DNA of 64,000 nucleotides from positions 1 to 64,000 of the forward strand of contig DATIXG010000102.1 of NCBI GenBank assembly GCA_035518815.1, in the 5' to 3' direction. This DNA is from AG25 sp035518815 (GTDB lineage: Bacteria; Gemmatimonadota; Gemmatimonadetes; Gemmatimonadales; GWC2-71-9). Position 1 is the first letter of the stretch; every line of letters begins with the position of its first letter. Shown piece by piece: positions 15,225-22,858 of the stretch. The position numbers and the translations under genes are program-made. Below the pieces are notes generated by a model. That model made no database searches. It had not been told where the DNA came from and worked only from the letters and a program-made list of their open reading frames with translations.

Positions 15225-16852
15225 GGCGCGATCGCGGGAACGCCGCCGGGATCGCGATGGTGCTCGTGCTCGCCTGGCTCGTCGTCTACCCCGTCCTCGT
15301 CGTGGTCGGCGAGGCCGCCGATGGGACGGCGCTGCGTGCGTTCGTCAGCCGGCCGGCGGAGTGGCACGCCCTCTGGGCCAGCATCTGGATTTCCCTCGCG
15401 AGCGTGGGCCTCGCCGCCATCATCGGCATTCCCCTCGCGTTCCTGTTCGAATGGTTCGACTTCCCCGGGCGGCGTCTGCTGGGCGCGCTCGTCGCGCTGC
15501 CGGTCGTGCTGCCGCCCCTGGTCGGTGTGATCGCCTTCCTCTTTCTGTACGGGGAGTCGGGCCTCGTCGCCCGTGCGGTGCAGGGCGGGCTTGGGCTCGA
15601 ACACGCCCCGTGGCGACTGCAGGGGCCGGGCGCCATCCTCCTGGTCCACGCCTACTCGATGTACGCCTACTTCTATCTGCTGACGCGGGCAGGGCTGGCG
15701 CGGCTCGATGGGGCGCTGCTCGAGGCGGCACAGTCGCTCGGCGCCGGGCGGCGGGCGACCTTCGTCCGCGTGACGCTCCCCCTCCTCAAACCGTCGCTCG
15801 CCGGTGCCGCCCTCCTGACATTCATGACGGCGCTCGGCTCGTTCAGCGCGCCGTACGTGTTCGGAGGCGGGTTTCGCGTGATGCCGACGCAGATCGTGGC
15901 TACGAAGCTCAACGGCGACCTGCCGCTCGCGATGGTGGAGACGGTCGCGTTGTGCGCGGTGGCGATTGCCGGGCTGCTCGGCGTGGGACTCGCGGAGGCG
16001 GGGCAGCATGGGGCGTTGATCGCCCTTGGGAAAGGGGCCGCGCCCCGGCGCCGGACGGTGCGGGGCCACGGCGCGCGCACGCTCGCCGCGGTGGCCGGCT
16101 GGGCGCTCGCCCTCACCCTGCTGCTGCCGCACCTGACACTCGTGCTCGTCTCGCTCGTGCCCTACGCCACGTGGACCACGCAAGCGCTGCCGCCGGTCTT
16201 GAGTCTCGGGAACTACCGACGCTTGTTCCGTGAGGCGGAACGGCTCGGACCGCTCCTGAACTCTCTGTGGATGGCCGCGGCGAGCACGGCCGGCGCGGTC
16301 GCGCTCGCCCTTGTCGCCGGATGGCTCGTGGTGCGACGGCGGGTGGCCACGGGACGGCTGCTCGAGGGCCTGCTCGTCCTGCCCTGGGCGCTCCCGGGGA
16401 CGGTGTTCGCGATCGCGCTGGCGACTGCGTTCAGTGTCTCGCGGCCGTTCGCGCTCCGCTGGGTGCTCGTGGGCACGGGCGTCATCCTGCCGCTCGCCTA
16501 TCTGGTGCGCAACCTCCCGCTCACCGGACGGGCCGTGCTCGCGGGGTATCGCCAGCTCGACCCCGCGTTGGACGAAGCGGCCGCGAGCCTCGGCGCCGGC
16601 CGCAGGGCCACGTTCCTGCGGGTGACGCTGCCGTTGCTCGGGCCGGCGCTCGCAGCAGGGGCCAGCCTCGCCTTCGTCACGGCGCTCGGCGACTTCGTGA
16701 GCTCGATCGTGCTCTACACGTATGACACGAGGCCCATTGCGATGGAAATCCTGTCGAGCCTGCGGTTGAACGAGCTCGGCATCGCCGCGGCGTTCGGCGT
16801 CGTGCTGATGGCGCTCAGCGGTCTCGTGCTCGGGATCGGTGCCCGCCGATGA
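15221..16852 (+). CDS. Fused double-domain ABC permease (FbpB-like)
   Basis: A 543-residue permease in which two copies of the binding-protein-dependent transport domain are joined. Each half carries its own EAA loop: EAAQSLGAGRRATFVR (~168) and EAAASLGAGRRATFLR (~451). Twelve or so membrane helices are visible. This head-to-tail fusion is the usual form of FbpB, ThiP and AEP-type permeases and fits the single-ATPase, single-permease operon. Coupled to the ATPase gene by ATGA. Confidence 0.94.
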   Translation: MRRDRGNAAGIAMVLVLAWLVVYPVLVVVGEAADGTALRAFVSRPAEWHALWASIWISLASVGLAAIIGIPLAFLFEWFDFPGRRLLGALVALPVVLPPLVGVIAFLFLYGESGLVARAVQGGLGLEHAPWRLQGPGAILLVHAYSMYAYFYLLTRAGLARLDGALLEAAQSLGAGRRATFVRVTLPLLKPSLAGAALLTFMTALGSFSAPYVFGGGFRVMPTQIVATKLNGDLPLAMVETVALCAVAIAGLLGVGLAEAGQHGALIALGKGAAPRRRTVRGHGARTLAAVAGWALALTLLLPHLTLVLVSLVPYATWTTQALPPVLSLGNYRRLFREAERLGPLLNSLWMAAASTAGAVALALVAGWLVVRRRVATGRLLEGLLVLPWALPGTVFAIALATAFSVSRPFALRWVLVGTGVILPLAYLVRNLPLTGRAVLAGYRQLDPALDEAAASLGAGRRATFLRVTLPLLGPALAAGASLAFVTALGDFVSSIVLYTYDTRPIAMEILSSLRLNELGIAAAFGVVLMALSGLVLGIGARR

Positions 16853-18057
16853 AGCGGCTCTCGGCGCTCATGGCGGTCGCGTTCGTCGACATGATCGGCC
16901 TCATGATGATCGTGCCGCTGCTGCCGCTCTATGCATTGCGGCTGCACGCCGATCCGTCGACGGTCGGGTTCCTGAGCGCGTCGTTTCCCGTGGCGCAGCT
17001 CGCATCGTCGCCGGTGTGGGGCCGCGTGTCGGATCGCTATGGACGGCGTCCGGCACTGCTCGTAGGTCTCACCGCATCGGCGCTGGCCTACGTGATCTTC
17101 GGATTTGCGCACGCGCTGTGGCTCCTGTTCCTGTCGCGGTTTGTGCAGGGCTTGGGAGGCGGCACCACCGGGGTCGCGCAGGCATACGTGGCGGACACGA
17201 TGGAGCCGCACGAGCGTGCCAAGGCGCTGGGCTGGTTGTCCGCGGCGACCAGTCTTGGTGTCGTGATCGGGCCGATGCTCGGCTCTTTCGCGGCCCGCTG
17301 GGGAGGCGGAACGGGCCCGGGTCTCGTTGCGGCCGCGCTGTGCGTCCTCAATGCGGTCTTTGCCTGGAAGTGGCTGCCCGAATCGCGCGTGATTCCCGCG
17401 GACACCACGACGGCGAGCGGCCGTTTCATCCCGGCCCCCCAGCCGAGGCCGGTGCTCCCCGCGGTGTGGGAGGTCGTCCGCCATCCGCGGCGCCCGGTGG
17501 CATACCTCATCTGGATCTATGCGGTGGCGATGCTGGCCTACAACGCGATTCCGCCGGTATTCGCGCTCTACCTGTCGTGGCGGTTCGGGATCGACGAAAA
17601 GAACATCGGCTGGTTCTTCTTCGTGTTCGGGGGCGTCGGCGTCCTGATGCGTGCATTCGTTGTGGGACCCGTGAATCAGAAGCTGGGGGAGGTGCGCACG
17701 CTGCAGGTCGGGGCCGTCCTGTACGGTCTCGGGTTCGTGCTGCTGCCGCTCGCGACATCGGTCCCGGGGTTTCTGGCCTGTCAGGTCCTGCTGCCGCTCG
17801 GGAGCGCGTTGTTCTTCCCCGCTAACTCCGCGCTCGTGAGCCATCGCGCCGCGAAGCATGAGTTCGGGTTGATGATGGGGGTGCAGCAGGCGCTGCGCGG
17901 CGTCGCCAGCGTGCTGGGCCCCATTTGGGGGGGCATCATCTATCAGCATGTCGGTCCGCGCATGCCGTTCGTGGCCTGCGCGGCGGTGACCGCATTCGTG
18001 TTCGTACTCGCTCTCCAAGTGCCGCGCACCGAGGCGGCGGAGGTTGTTGCGGCATGA
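16849..18057 (+). CDS. MFS transporter (TetA/MdtG-like)
   Basis: A 402-residue major-facilitator protein with twelve predicted helices. The motif A region between helices 2 and 3 is WGRVSDRYGRRPALL, and motif C-like GVVIGPMLG lies in helix 5, a hallmark of drug/H+ antiporters. The ATG overlaps the end of the permease gene and the stop overlaps the next gene. It is therefore part of the same transcript, and an exporter or symporter for a product of the operon is plausible. Substrate unknown. Confidence 0.92.
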   Translation: MKRLSALMAVAFVDMIGLMMIVPLLPLYALRLHADPSTVGFLSASFPVAQLASSPVWGRVSDRYGRRPALLVGLTASALAYVIFGFAHALWLLFLSRFVQGLGGGTTGVAQAYVADTMEPHERAKALGWLSAATSLGVVIGPMLGSFAARWGGGTGPGLVAAALCVLNAVFAWKWLPESRVIPADTTTASGRFIPAPQPRPVLPAVWEVVRHPRRPVAYLIWIYAVAMLAYNAIPPVFALYLSWRFGIDEKNIGWFFFVFGGVGVLMRAFVVGPVNQKLGEVRTLQVGAVLYGLGFVLLPLATSVPGFLACQVLLPLGSALFFPANSALVSHRAAKHEFGLMMGVQQALRGVASVLGPIWGGIIYQHVGPRMPFVACAAVTAFVFVLALQVPRTEAAEVVAA

Positions 18058-19613
18058 CGGGGTGGCTGCTCGCCGCGTGCCTGGCAATCGCCGGGTCGCC
18101 CGGTCCCAGGCCGAAACTCGTGGTGATCGTGAGCGTCGACCAGCTGCGTCCCGACTACCTGGAACGGTACCGGTCCCAGCTGATCGGTGGGCTCGGGATG
18201 TTGTTGCGCGAGGGTGCGGTCTTCACGGACGCCTATCAGGACCATGCCGTGACGGAGACCGCGCCCGGGCATGCGAGCATTCTCTCCGGCCGCTGGCCCG
18301 CTCACACCGGAATTCTGAGGAACGATGCGGGCGTCCAGGATTCGACGGCGCCGTTGCTCGAGGTGCCAGGCCCCGGCGCGTCCCCCGTCCGGTTCCGTGG
18401 AACGACGTTCTTCGATTGGCTCGAGGCTGCGGAGCCCGGCGCCCACGCTCTCTCCGTCTCGCGCAAGGATCGCGCAGCGATCCTCATGCTCGGAAGGGCG
18501 AAGCAGCAGGTGTACTGGTATCGCTCGGGGAGTTTCACCACGAGCCGCTACTACGCTGACTCGTTGCCCGGCTGGCTGCGTGCGTTCAACGCTGAGCGGC
18601 TCCCGTTTCAGGCGGCCGGGACCGCGTGGACGCTGTTACTCGGTGCCGACGAGTACCCCGAGCCCGACAGCGAGCCGTACGAGAACGGCGGACGCGAGGT
18701 GACGTTCCCACATCGGCTTCCGGCGGACAGCGCGCAGGCCGCGGAAGCCCTCGTCAACATCCCCACCATGGACTCGCTCACGCTGGTCCTCGCGCTCGAG
18801 GGGGTTCGCGAGTTGGGGCTCGGGGCTCGGGGCGTTACCGACCTGGTTGCGGTGGGCCTCTCCACGACAGATGCCATCGGTCACCGCTACGGCCCGGAAT
18901 CCCGCGAGATCCACGATCAGGTGTTGCGGGTGGACCGCTACCTCGGCGTCTTTCTCGGGCAGCTGTTCGTGCGGTTTGGCCCCGGCGCCGTCCTCGTGGT
19001 GCTCACGGCCGACCACGGTGTGACGCCGTTCCCCGAATGGTCGCGGGCCCATGGGCATCCGGACGCGCGGCGCGTGGACGTGGACAGTATTGTGCGCGAC
19101 GTCAACGCGAAGCTGGCGCAGCGGGCGGGCGCCGGACCTTGGTGGACATTCGACACGGGGCTCCTGCTCCTCCCCGGGCGCAAGACGCTGGCGGGCTTTG
19201 GGATGGACGTGGACAGCGTCGTCGGAGACCTGGCCGCGCGGGTCCGCGCCGTGCCGGGAGTCGCGAGGGTAGACCGGGTGGCGGACCTGTGGGCCAACGA
19301 CCGGGGGGCCGACGCCGTCACGCGCCGCTGGCGACACCAGGTTCCTTCCGATGCCGGTGTTGAGCTGGTGGTGACGCTCGGGCCCTATTCCATTTGGTCG
19401 AGCGACGTGGCGACCACCCAGCACGGCCAGCCGAGCGACCTGGATGCGCATGTCCCGCTGATCTTGTGGGGGAAGGGGATCGAGGCCGGCACCTACGCCG
19501 GGCGGGTCGCCACGGTAGATATCGCGCCGACCCTGGCGGCACTGCTCGACCTCACGCCCGCCGAGCCGGTGGACGGGCGCGTGCTGCGCGAGGCGCTGGA
19601 GTCGCGACCCTAG
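18054..19613 (+). CDS. Secreted PafA-like alkaline phosphatase/phosphodiesterase
   Basis: A 519-residue protein of the alkaline phosphatase superfamily in the PafA / nucleotide-pyrophosphatase branch. The start LLAACLAIAGSPGP is signal-peptide-like. Two-metal-site residues are visible: Asp29 in VDQLRPD, the Thr69 nucleophile in ETAPGHAS, STTDAIGHRYGP, TADHGV, and a final His in TQHGQ. PafA enzymes hydrolyse phosphomonoesters, and relatives hydrolyse phosphodiesters. A G-rich heptad stretch at 18814-18838 encodes LGLGARG in frame. Its link to the importer suggests release and uptake of an organophosphate or its product. That is an inference. Confidence 0.88.
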   Translation: MTGWLLAACLAIAGSPGPRPKLVVIVSVDQLRPDYLERYRSQLIGGLGMLLREGAVFTDAYQDHAVTETAPGHASILSGRWPAHTGILRNDAGVQDSTAPLLEVPGPGASPVRFRGTTFFDWLEAAEPGAHALSVSRKDRAAILMLGRAKQQVYWYRSGSFTTSRYYADSLPGWLRAFNAERLPFQAAGTAWTLLLGADEYPEPDSEPYENGGREVTFPHRLPADSAQAAEALVNIPTMDSLTLVLALEGVRELGLGARGVTDLVAVGLSTTDAIGHRYGPESREIHDQVLRVDRYLGVFLGQLFVRFGPGAVLVVLTADHGVTPFPEWSRAHGHPDARRVDVDSIVRDVNAKLAQRAGAGPWWTFDTGLLLLPGRKTLAGFGMDVDSVVGDLAARVRAVPGVARVDRVADLWANDRGADAVTRRWRHQVPSDAGVELVVTLGPYSIWSSDVATTQHGQPSDLDAHVPLILWGKGIEAGTYAGRVATVDIAPTLAALLDLTPAEPVDGRVLREALESRP

Positions 19614-19630
19614 GGAGGCGAAAGGGAACG

Positions 19631-19993
19631 ATGGCCGAGAAACTCACTCCGGATCAGATGCGCCGCATCGCGGAGATCGAAGAGTACGTGAAGGTGGTGG
19701 ACCGGGTCGGGCGCCACGTGGCCGAGCTGGATGCGAACCGTGCCGCGCCGCCCCGCGCCACGCAGAGCGTGTGCGAATCGATCGCCCGCGAGATGTCGCA
19801 CCTGCGTCAGAAAGCGCTGACCGCCAACATCGGGACGATCGCCGATGTGGCCGGGGCCTTGTCGGTGATGGCTTCGCGCGGCGGCGGCCTCACCATGAAG
19901 ATCCGTGGTTTGAATGACGGCGTGAACAGCCTGCGGATGCAGCTCGATCACGCGCTCAAAGCGGCGTCAACGCCCGAGAAAGGGTCGCATTGA
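19631..19993 (+). CDS. Conserved-looking small helical protein, function unknown
   Basis: A 120-residue soluble protein predicted to be mostly helical (LTPDQMRRIAEIEEYVKVVDRV; REMSHLRQKALTANIGTIADVAGAL; MKIRGLNDGVNSLRMQLDHALK). GGGAGG precedes the ATG. The pattern of two amphipathic helices followed by a third resembles four-helix bundles such as Hpt or chemotaxis-type adaptor domains, but there is no clear phosphorylatable His motif. It follows the phosphodiesterase gene by 17 bases. I do not recognise the family. Confidence 0.7.
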   Translation: MAEKLTPDQMRRIAEIEEYVKVVDRVGRHVAELDANRAAPPRATQSVCESIAREMSHLRQKALTANIGTIADVAGALSVMASRGGGLTMKIRGLNDGVNSLRMQLDHALKAASTPEKGSH

Positions 19994-20027
19994 GCCCGCT
20001 AGCCGATGCGGCCCGGATGGCATAGGT

Positions 20028-20282
20028 TTGGCGCCCGTGGCCACCCCACCCCTGAGCGATCGCCGGCGGCGCCCCGATCGCCGCGTAGAGTCCGACCGCC
20101 GATCTGGCACCGAGCGCCGAGCCATGGGAGAGCGACGCGTGACGCACGTGCGGGTGTCGGTGGAGCGCCGCTCCGGCTCGGCCCGCCGCACCGGGCTCCA
20201 ACGCCGCCACGGCCAGCGCCGCCTCTTGCAGCGCCGCGTGCTGCCCGACCGGCGGCGCCGGGTTGTGCCGACCCTCTACTAG
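20028..20282 (+). CDS. Small arginine-repeat protein
   Basis: A possible 84-residue protein (TTG start, or GTG at 20037) built of a recurring (D/E/Q)RR unit spaced 6-8 residues: SDRRRRPDRR, SDRRSGTERR, GERR, VERRSG, LQRRHGQRRLLQRR, PDRRRR. About one third of residues are Arg. The spacing looks like amphipathic RR-repeat tails seen attached to some bacterial signalling proteins. Its stop TAG shares the palindrome CTAG with the stop of the convergent kinase gene. No good ribosome site is visible, so the gene call is tentative. Confidence 0.45.
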   Translation: MAPVATPPLSDRRRRPDRRVESDRRSGTERRAMGERRVTHVRVSVERRSGSARRTGLQRRHGQRRLLQRRVLPDRRRRVVPTLY

Positions 20283-22777
20283 GAAGCGGCTTCCGGCGTG
20301 TCGCCCGACTCGCCTTGAGCCCGGGCCGCAACCTCCCGCACCACGCGTTCCAGCGTCGCGAAATCGAAAGGCTTTGTCACCGTGGGCACTCCCGCCGCTT
20401 CCAGGAGCTCGGCGGTGTCCCGGGCGAAGGCATCGCCGGTAGAGAAGATGAGACGGGCCACGAGGTCCGGCCGCTCGCGTCGCAGCCGGGCCACGAAATC
20501 CCCGCCGCTCATGCCCGGCATGCGCACGTCCGACACGATGACGTCGAACGAATCGTGGTCGATCGCGTGGAGCGCTTCGGCGCCGTCACCCACCCCCGTG
20601 GCGCTGATGCCCCGGCGGGCCAGGAACTGCACCAGCGCATTACGCAGCGACAACTCGTCGTCCACCAGCAACACCCGGAGCTGGCGCACGGGGCGGCCCG
20701 CGGGCAGGCGCGTGTCGTCGCTCGGCCGGGTGCCGGAGCGCGGGTCCCGCGGGAACTGGATGATGAACCGGGTCCCTTGCCCGTGCTCGGACTCGAGCGA
20801 GATCCGCCCGGCATGCTCGCGCACGATGCCGTAGCAGATGGACAGGCCTAGCCCCGTCCCCACGCCCTCCGGCTTGGTCGTGAAGAAGGGATCGAAAATC
20901 CGCTCGCGGATCTCCGCGGGCACGCCGGGGCCGTTGTCGGCGACCTCGACCCGCACGTCCTGCTCGCTCGCCTGCGACCGGATGGTGATGCTGCGCGGAG
21001 GGTCGATCGTGACGAGCGCCTGCTCCGCGTTGATGACGAGGTTCAAGAGCATCTGCTGCACATCGGACGCGTTGGCCCAGATCTTCGGATCGCTCGGGTC
21101 GAGCTCGAGGGTCACGGTGATGCTCAGGGTGGTGAGATGGTAGGACCGGAGCGCGAACGTGCGGCGCAAGACGTCGTTCAGGTCGATCAACGTCCGTTCT
21201 TTCCCGCCCGCGCGCGCGAAGGCCAAGAGATTTTGGGTGATCCGCCCGATGCGCGAGGCCTCGTCATAGATCATCTGGGCCATGTCGCGGTGCTCGGGGT
21301 TGACGTCGTCGAGCAGGAGCGTTTGCGCGAACCCCGAGATGATCGCTGCCGGATTATTGATCTCGTGCGCCACGCCGCTCACGAGCTGGCCGATGGCCGC
21401 GAGCTTCTCGGCCTGTTGCAACTGGGCCGCCGTCCGCTTCTCGTGGGTCACGTCGCGCACGACGGCAAGCACGCGCGACACGCCGTGATCGGCACGGACG
21501 GGGGCGTAAGAGACCGCGGCCGTGCCGCGGATGCCGTCGGCCCGCCGGAACCGGATGTCGAACGTCCGGACCGCGCCCTCGAATGCGGCTGCCAGATTCT
21601 CGCGCGCGATCGCATGAGCGCCGGGATCGAGGACCGCGAACAGGGAACGCTGGGCGTCGGCAGGCGCTGCCGCGAAGAGCTCCCGGGCGGCGGTATTCAT
21701 GTCGAGCTGGCGCCCCTCGGCATCCATCACGACGATGGCGTCCGGCACCGCCTCCATCACGAGTCGCAGGTTGCGCTCGGCAACCGCCGTCGCCGCGAGG
21801 GAGTCCATGAGCGAGCGGGTCTGCGCGGCGACTTCATGTTCCAGGAGCTCCGCATACTGCCGGTCGGCACGCAGCGCGTACACGACGCGCCCTCCGATGA
21901 TCGCGATCCCCAACGCCACCCACACGGCCGCGGACTCGCTCCGGTCTCGCAGCACGCTCCAAAGGGCGAGGGCCATGATCCCCGCGATCGCCACGACGAC
22001 GGCGATCGCGCGCGGCGTATCACTCGCGAGCCCGCCGACCTGGGTGTCCGCCCCCGCCAGGGCCGCCGCCACGACGAGGAGCGCCAGCCCCACTTGCCAT
22101 CCGATGTCGAGCCAGCCCCCGGGCACGTAGGTGCCGCGCAGGGCGATTGGCGCGTAGGTCGCATTGATCACGCACAGGACGAGAAGTCCCGTGATCGCGA
22201 GTCCCGCGGTGCCGAGGACGAGGCTGCGTTGCCTGACGAGCTGCAGCGACAGGGCCCAGAGTACCACGACGCCGATCGCCGCCCAGGCAATGCTCGTCGC
22301 GAGCGGGAGACGTGCGCCCCCGATGTCGAGCAGGGGCGCGAGCAGCAATTCGTAGGTCAGGGCGGCGGCGGTGAAGGTGACGAGCGTGGCGTCGAGAATC
22401 ACCGTGGGTTGCTGGCGGCCGGGAAGCCGTGCGGGCAACAGACTCTGGAGACCCACGGCGAAGCACGGATACAGGGCGAGGTAGCCCGGATCGGCGAGCG
22501 AGGGAAACGGGGGCGGGACGCGCGCGCCCAGCTCGTAGTAGTCCCACACCAGCCGGCCCGCCAAATGGGCGGCGCACCCGGCCGCAATCCACTGCCAGCC
22601 GCGCCGCTCGGCCCCGCTCGTGCGCCGCGCCGCCCACGCGGCCGACAGGACGGCCACGACCGCGAGAAGCGTCCAGCAAACCGCGGCGACGACGGGCGCG
22701 CGGCGCGCGAGCACACTGCCCGCGACCAGGGCGACGGCGATCGCGGCAAGCGCGTGGGACGGCTGTCTGCGTGACAT
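20279..22777 (-). CDS. Hybrid sensor histidine kinase with a polytopic sensor and receiver
   Basis: An 832-residue signal-transduction protein. Residues 1-310 hold about eight or nine membrane helices forming an integral sensor. A PAS domain follows (LRLVMEAVPDAIVVMDAEGRQ, ~345-450), then the dimerisation/phosphoacceptor helix with His in SGVAHEINNPAAIISG (~468), and the HATPase domain with NLVINAEQAL, VADNGPGVP, FFTTKPEGVGTGLGLSI. A C-terminal receiver (LRVLLVDDELSLRNAL) has phosphoacceptor Asp in VIVSDVRMPG (~748) and Lys in TVTKPFDF. No separate response regulator is adjacent, so it likely signals through a distant partner. Confidence 0.95.
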   Translation of the reverse strand: MSRRQPSHALAAIAVALVAGSVLARRAPVVAAVCWTLLAVVAVLSAAWAARRTSGAERRGWQWIAAGCAAHLAGRLVWDYYELGARVPPPFPSLADPGYLALYPCFAVGLQSLLPARLPGRQQPTVILDATLVTFTAAALTYELLLAPLLDIGGARLPLATSIAWAAIGVVVLWALSLQLVRQRSLVLGTAGLAITGLLVLCVINATYAPIALRGTYVPGGWLDIGWQVGLALLVVAAALAGADTQVGGLASDTPRAIAVVVAIAGIMALALWSVLRDRSESAAVWVALGIAIIGGRVVYALRADRQYAELLEHEVAAQTRSLMDSLAATAVAERNLRLVMEAVPDAIVVMDAEGRQLDMNTAARELFAAAPADAQRSLFAVLDPGAHAIARENLAAAFEGAVRTFDIRFRRADGIRGTAAVSYAPVRADHGVSRVLAVVRDVTHEKRTAAQLQQAEKLAAIGQLVSGVAHEINNPAAIISGFAQTLLLDDVNPEHRDMAQMIYDEASRIGRITQNLLAFARAGGKERTLIDLNDVLRRTFALRSYHLTTLSITVTLELDPSDPKIWANASDVQQMLLNLVINAEQALVTIDPPRSITIRSQASEQDVRVEVADNGPGVPAEIRERIFDPFFTTKPEGVGTGLGLSICYGIVREHAGRISLESEHGQGTRFIIQFPRDPRSGTRPSDDTRLPAGRPVRQLRVLLVDDELSLRNALVQFLARRGISATGVGDGAEALHAIDHDSFDVIVSDVRMPGMSGGDFVARLRRERPDLVARLIFSTGDAFARDTAELLEAAGVPTVTKPFDFATLERVVREVAARAQGESGDTPEAAS

Positions 22778-22858
22778 GATCCGCCGGGTTTGTTATGGTA
22801 GCGCTGTGACTCTCGTACCGAAACCCAAGCTGCACACGCCGGCCGGGGTTGCCAAGGG

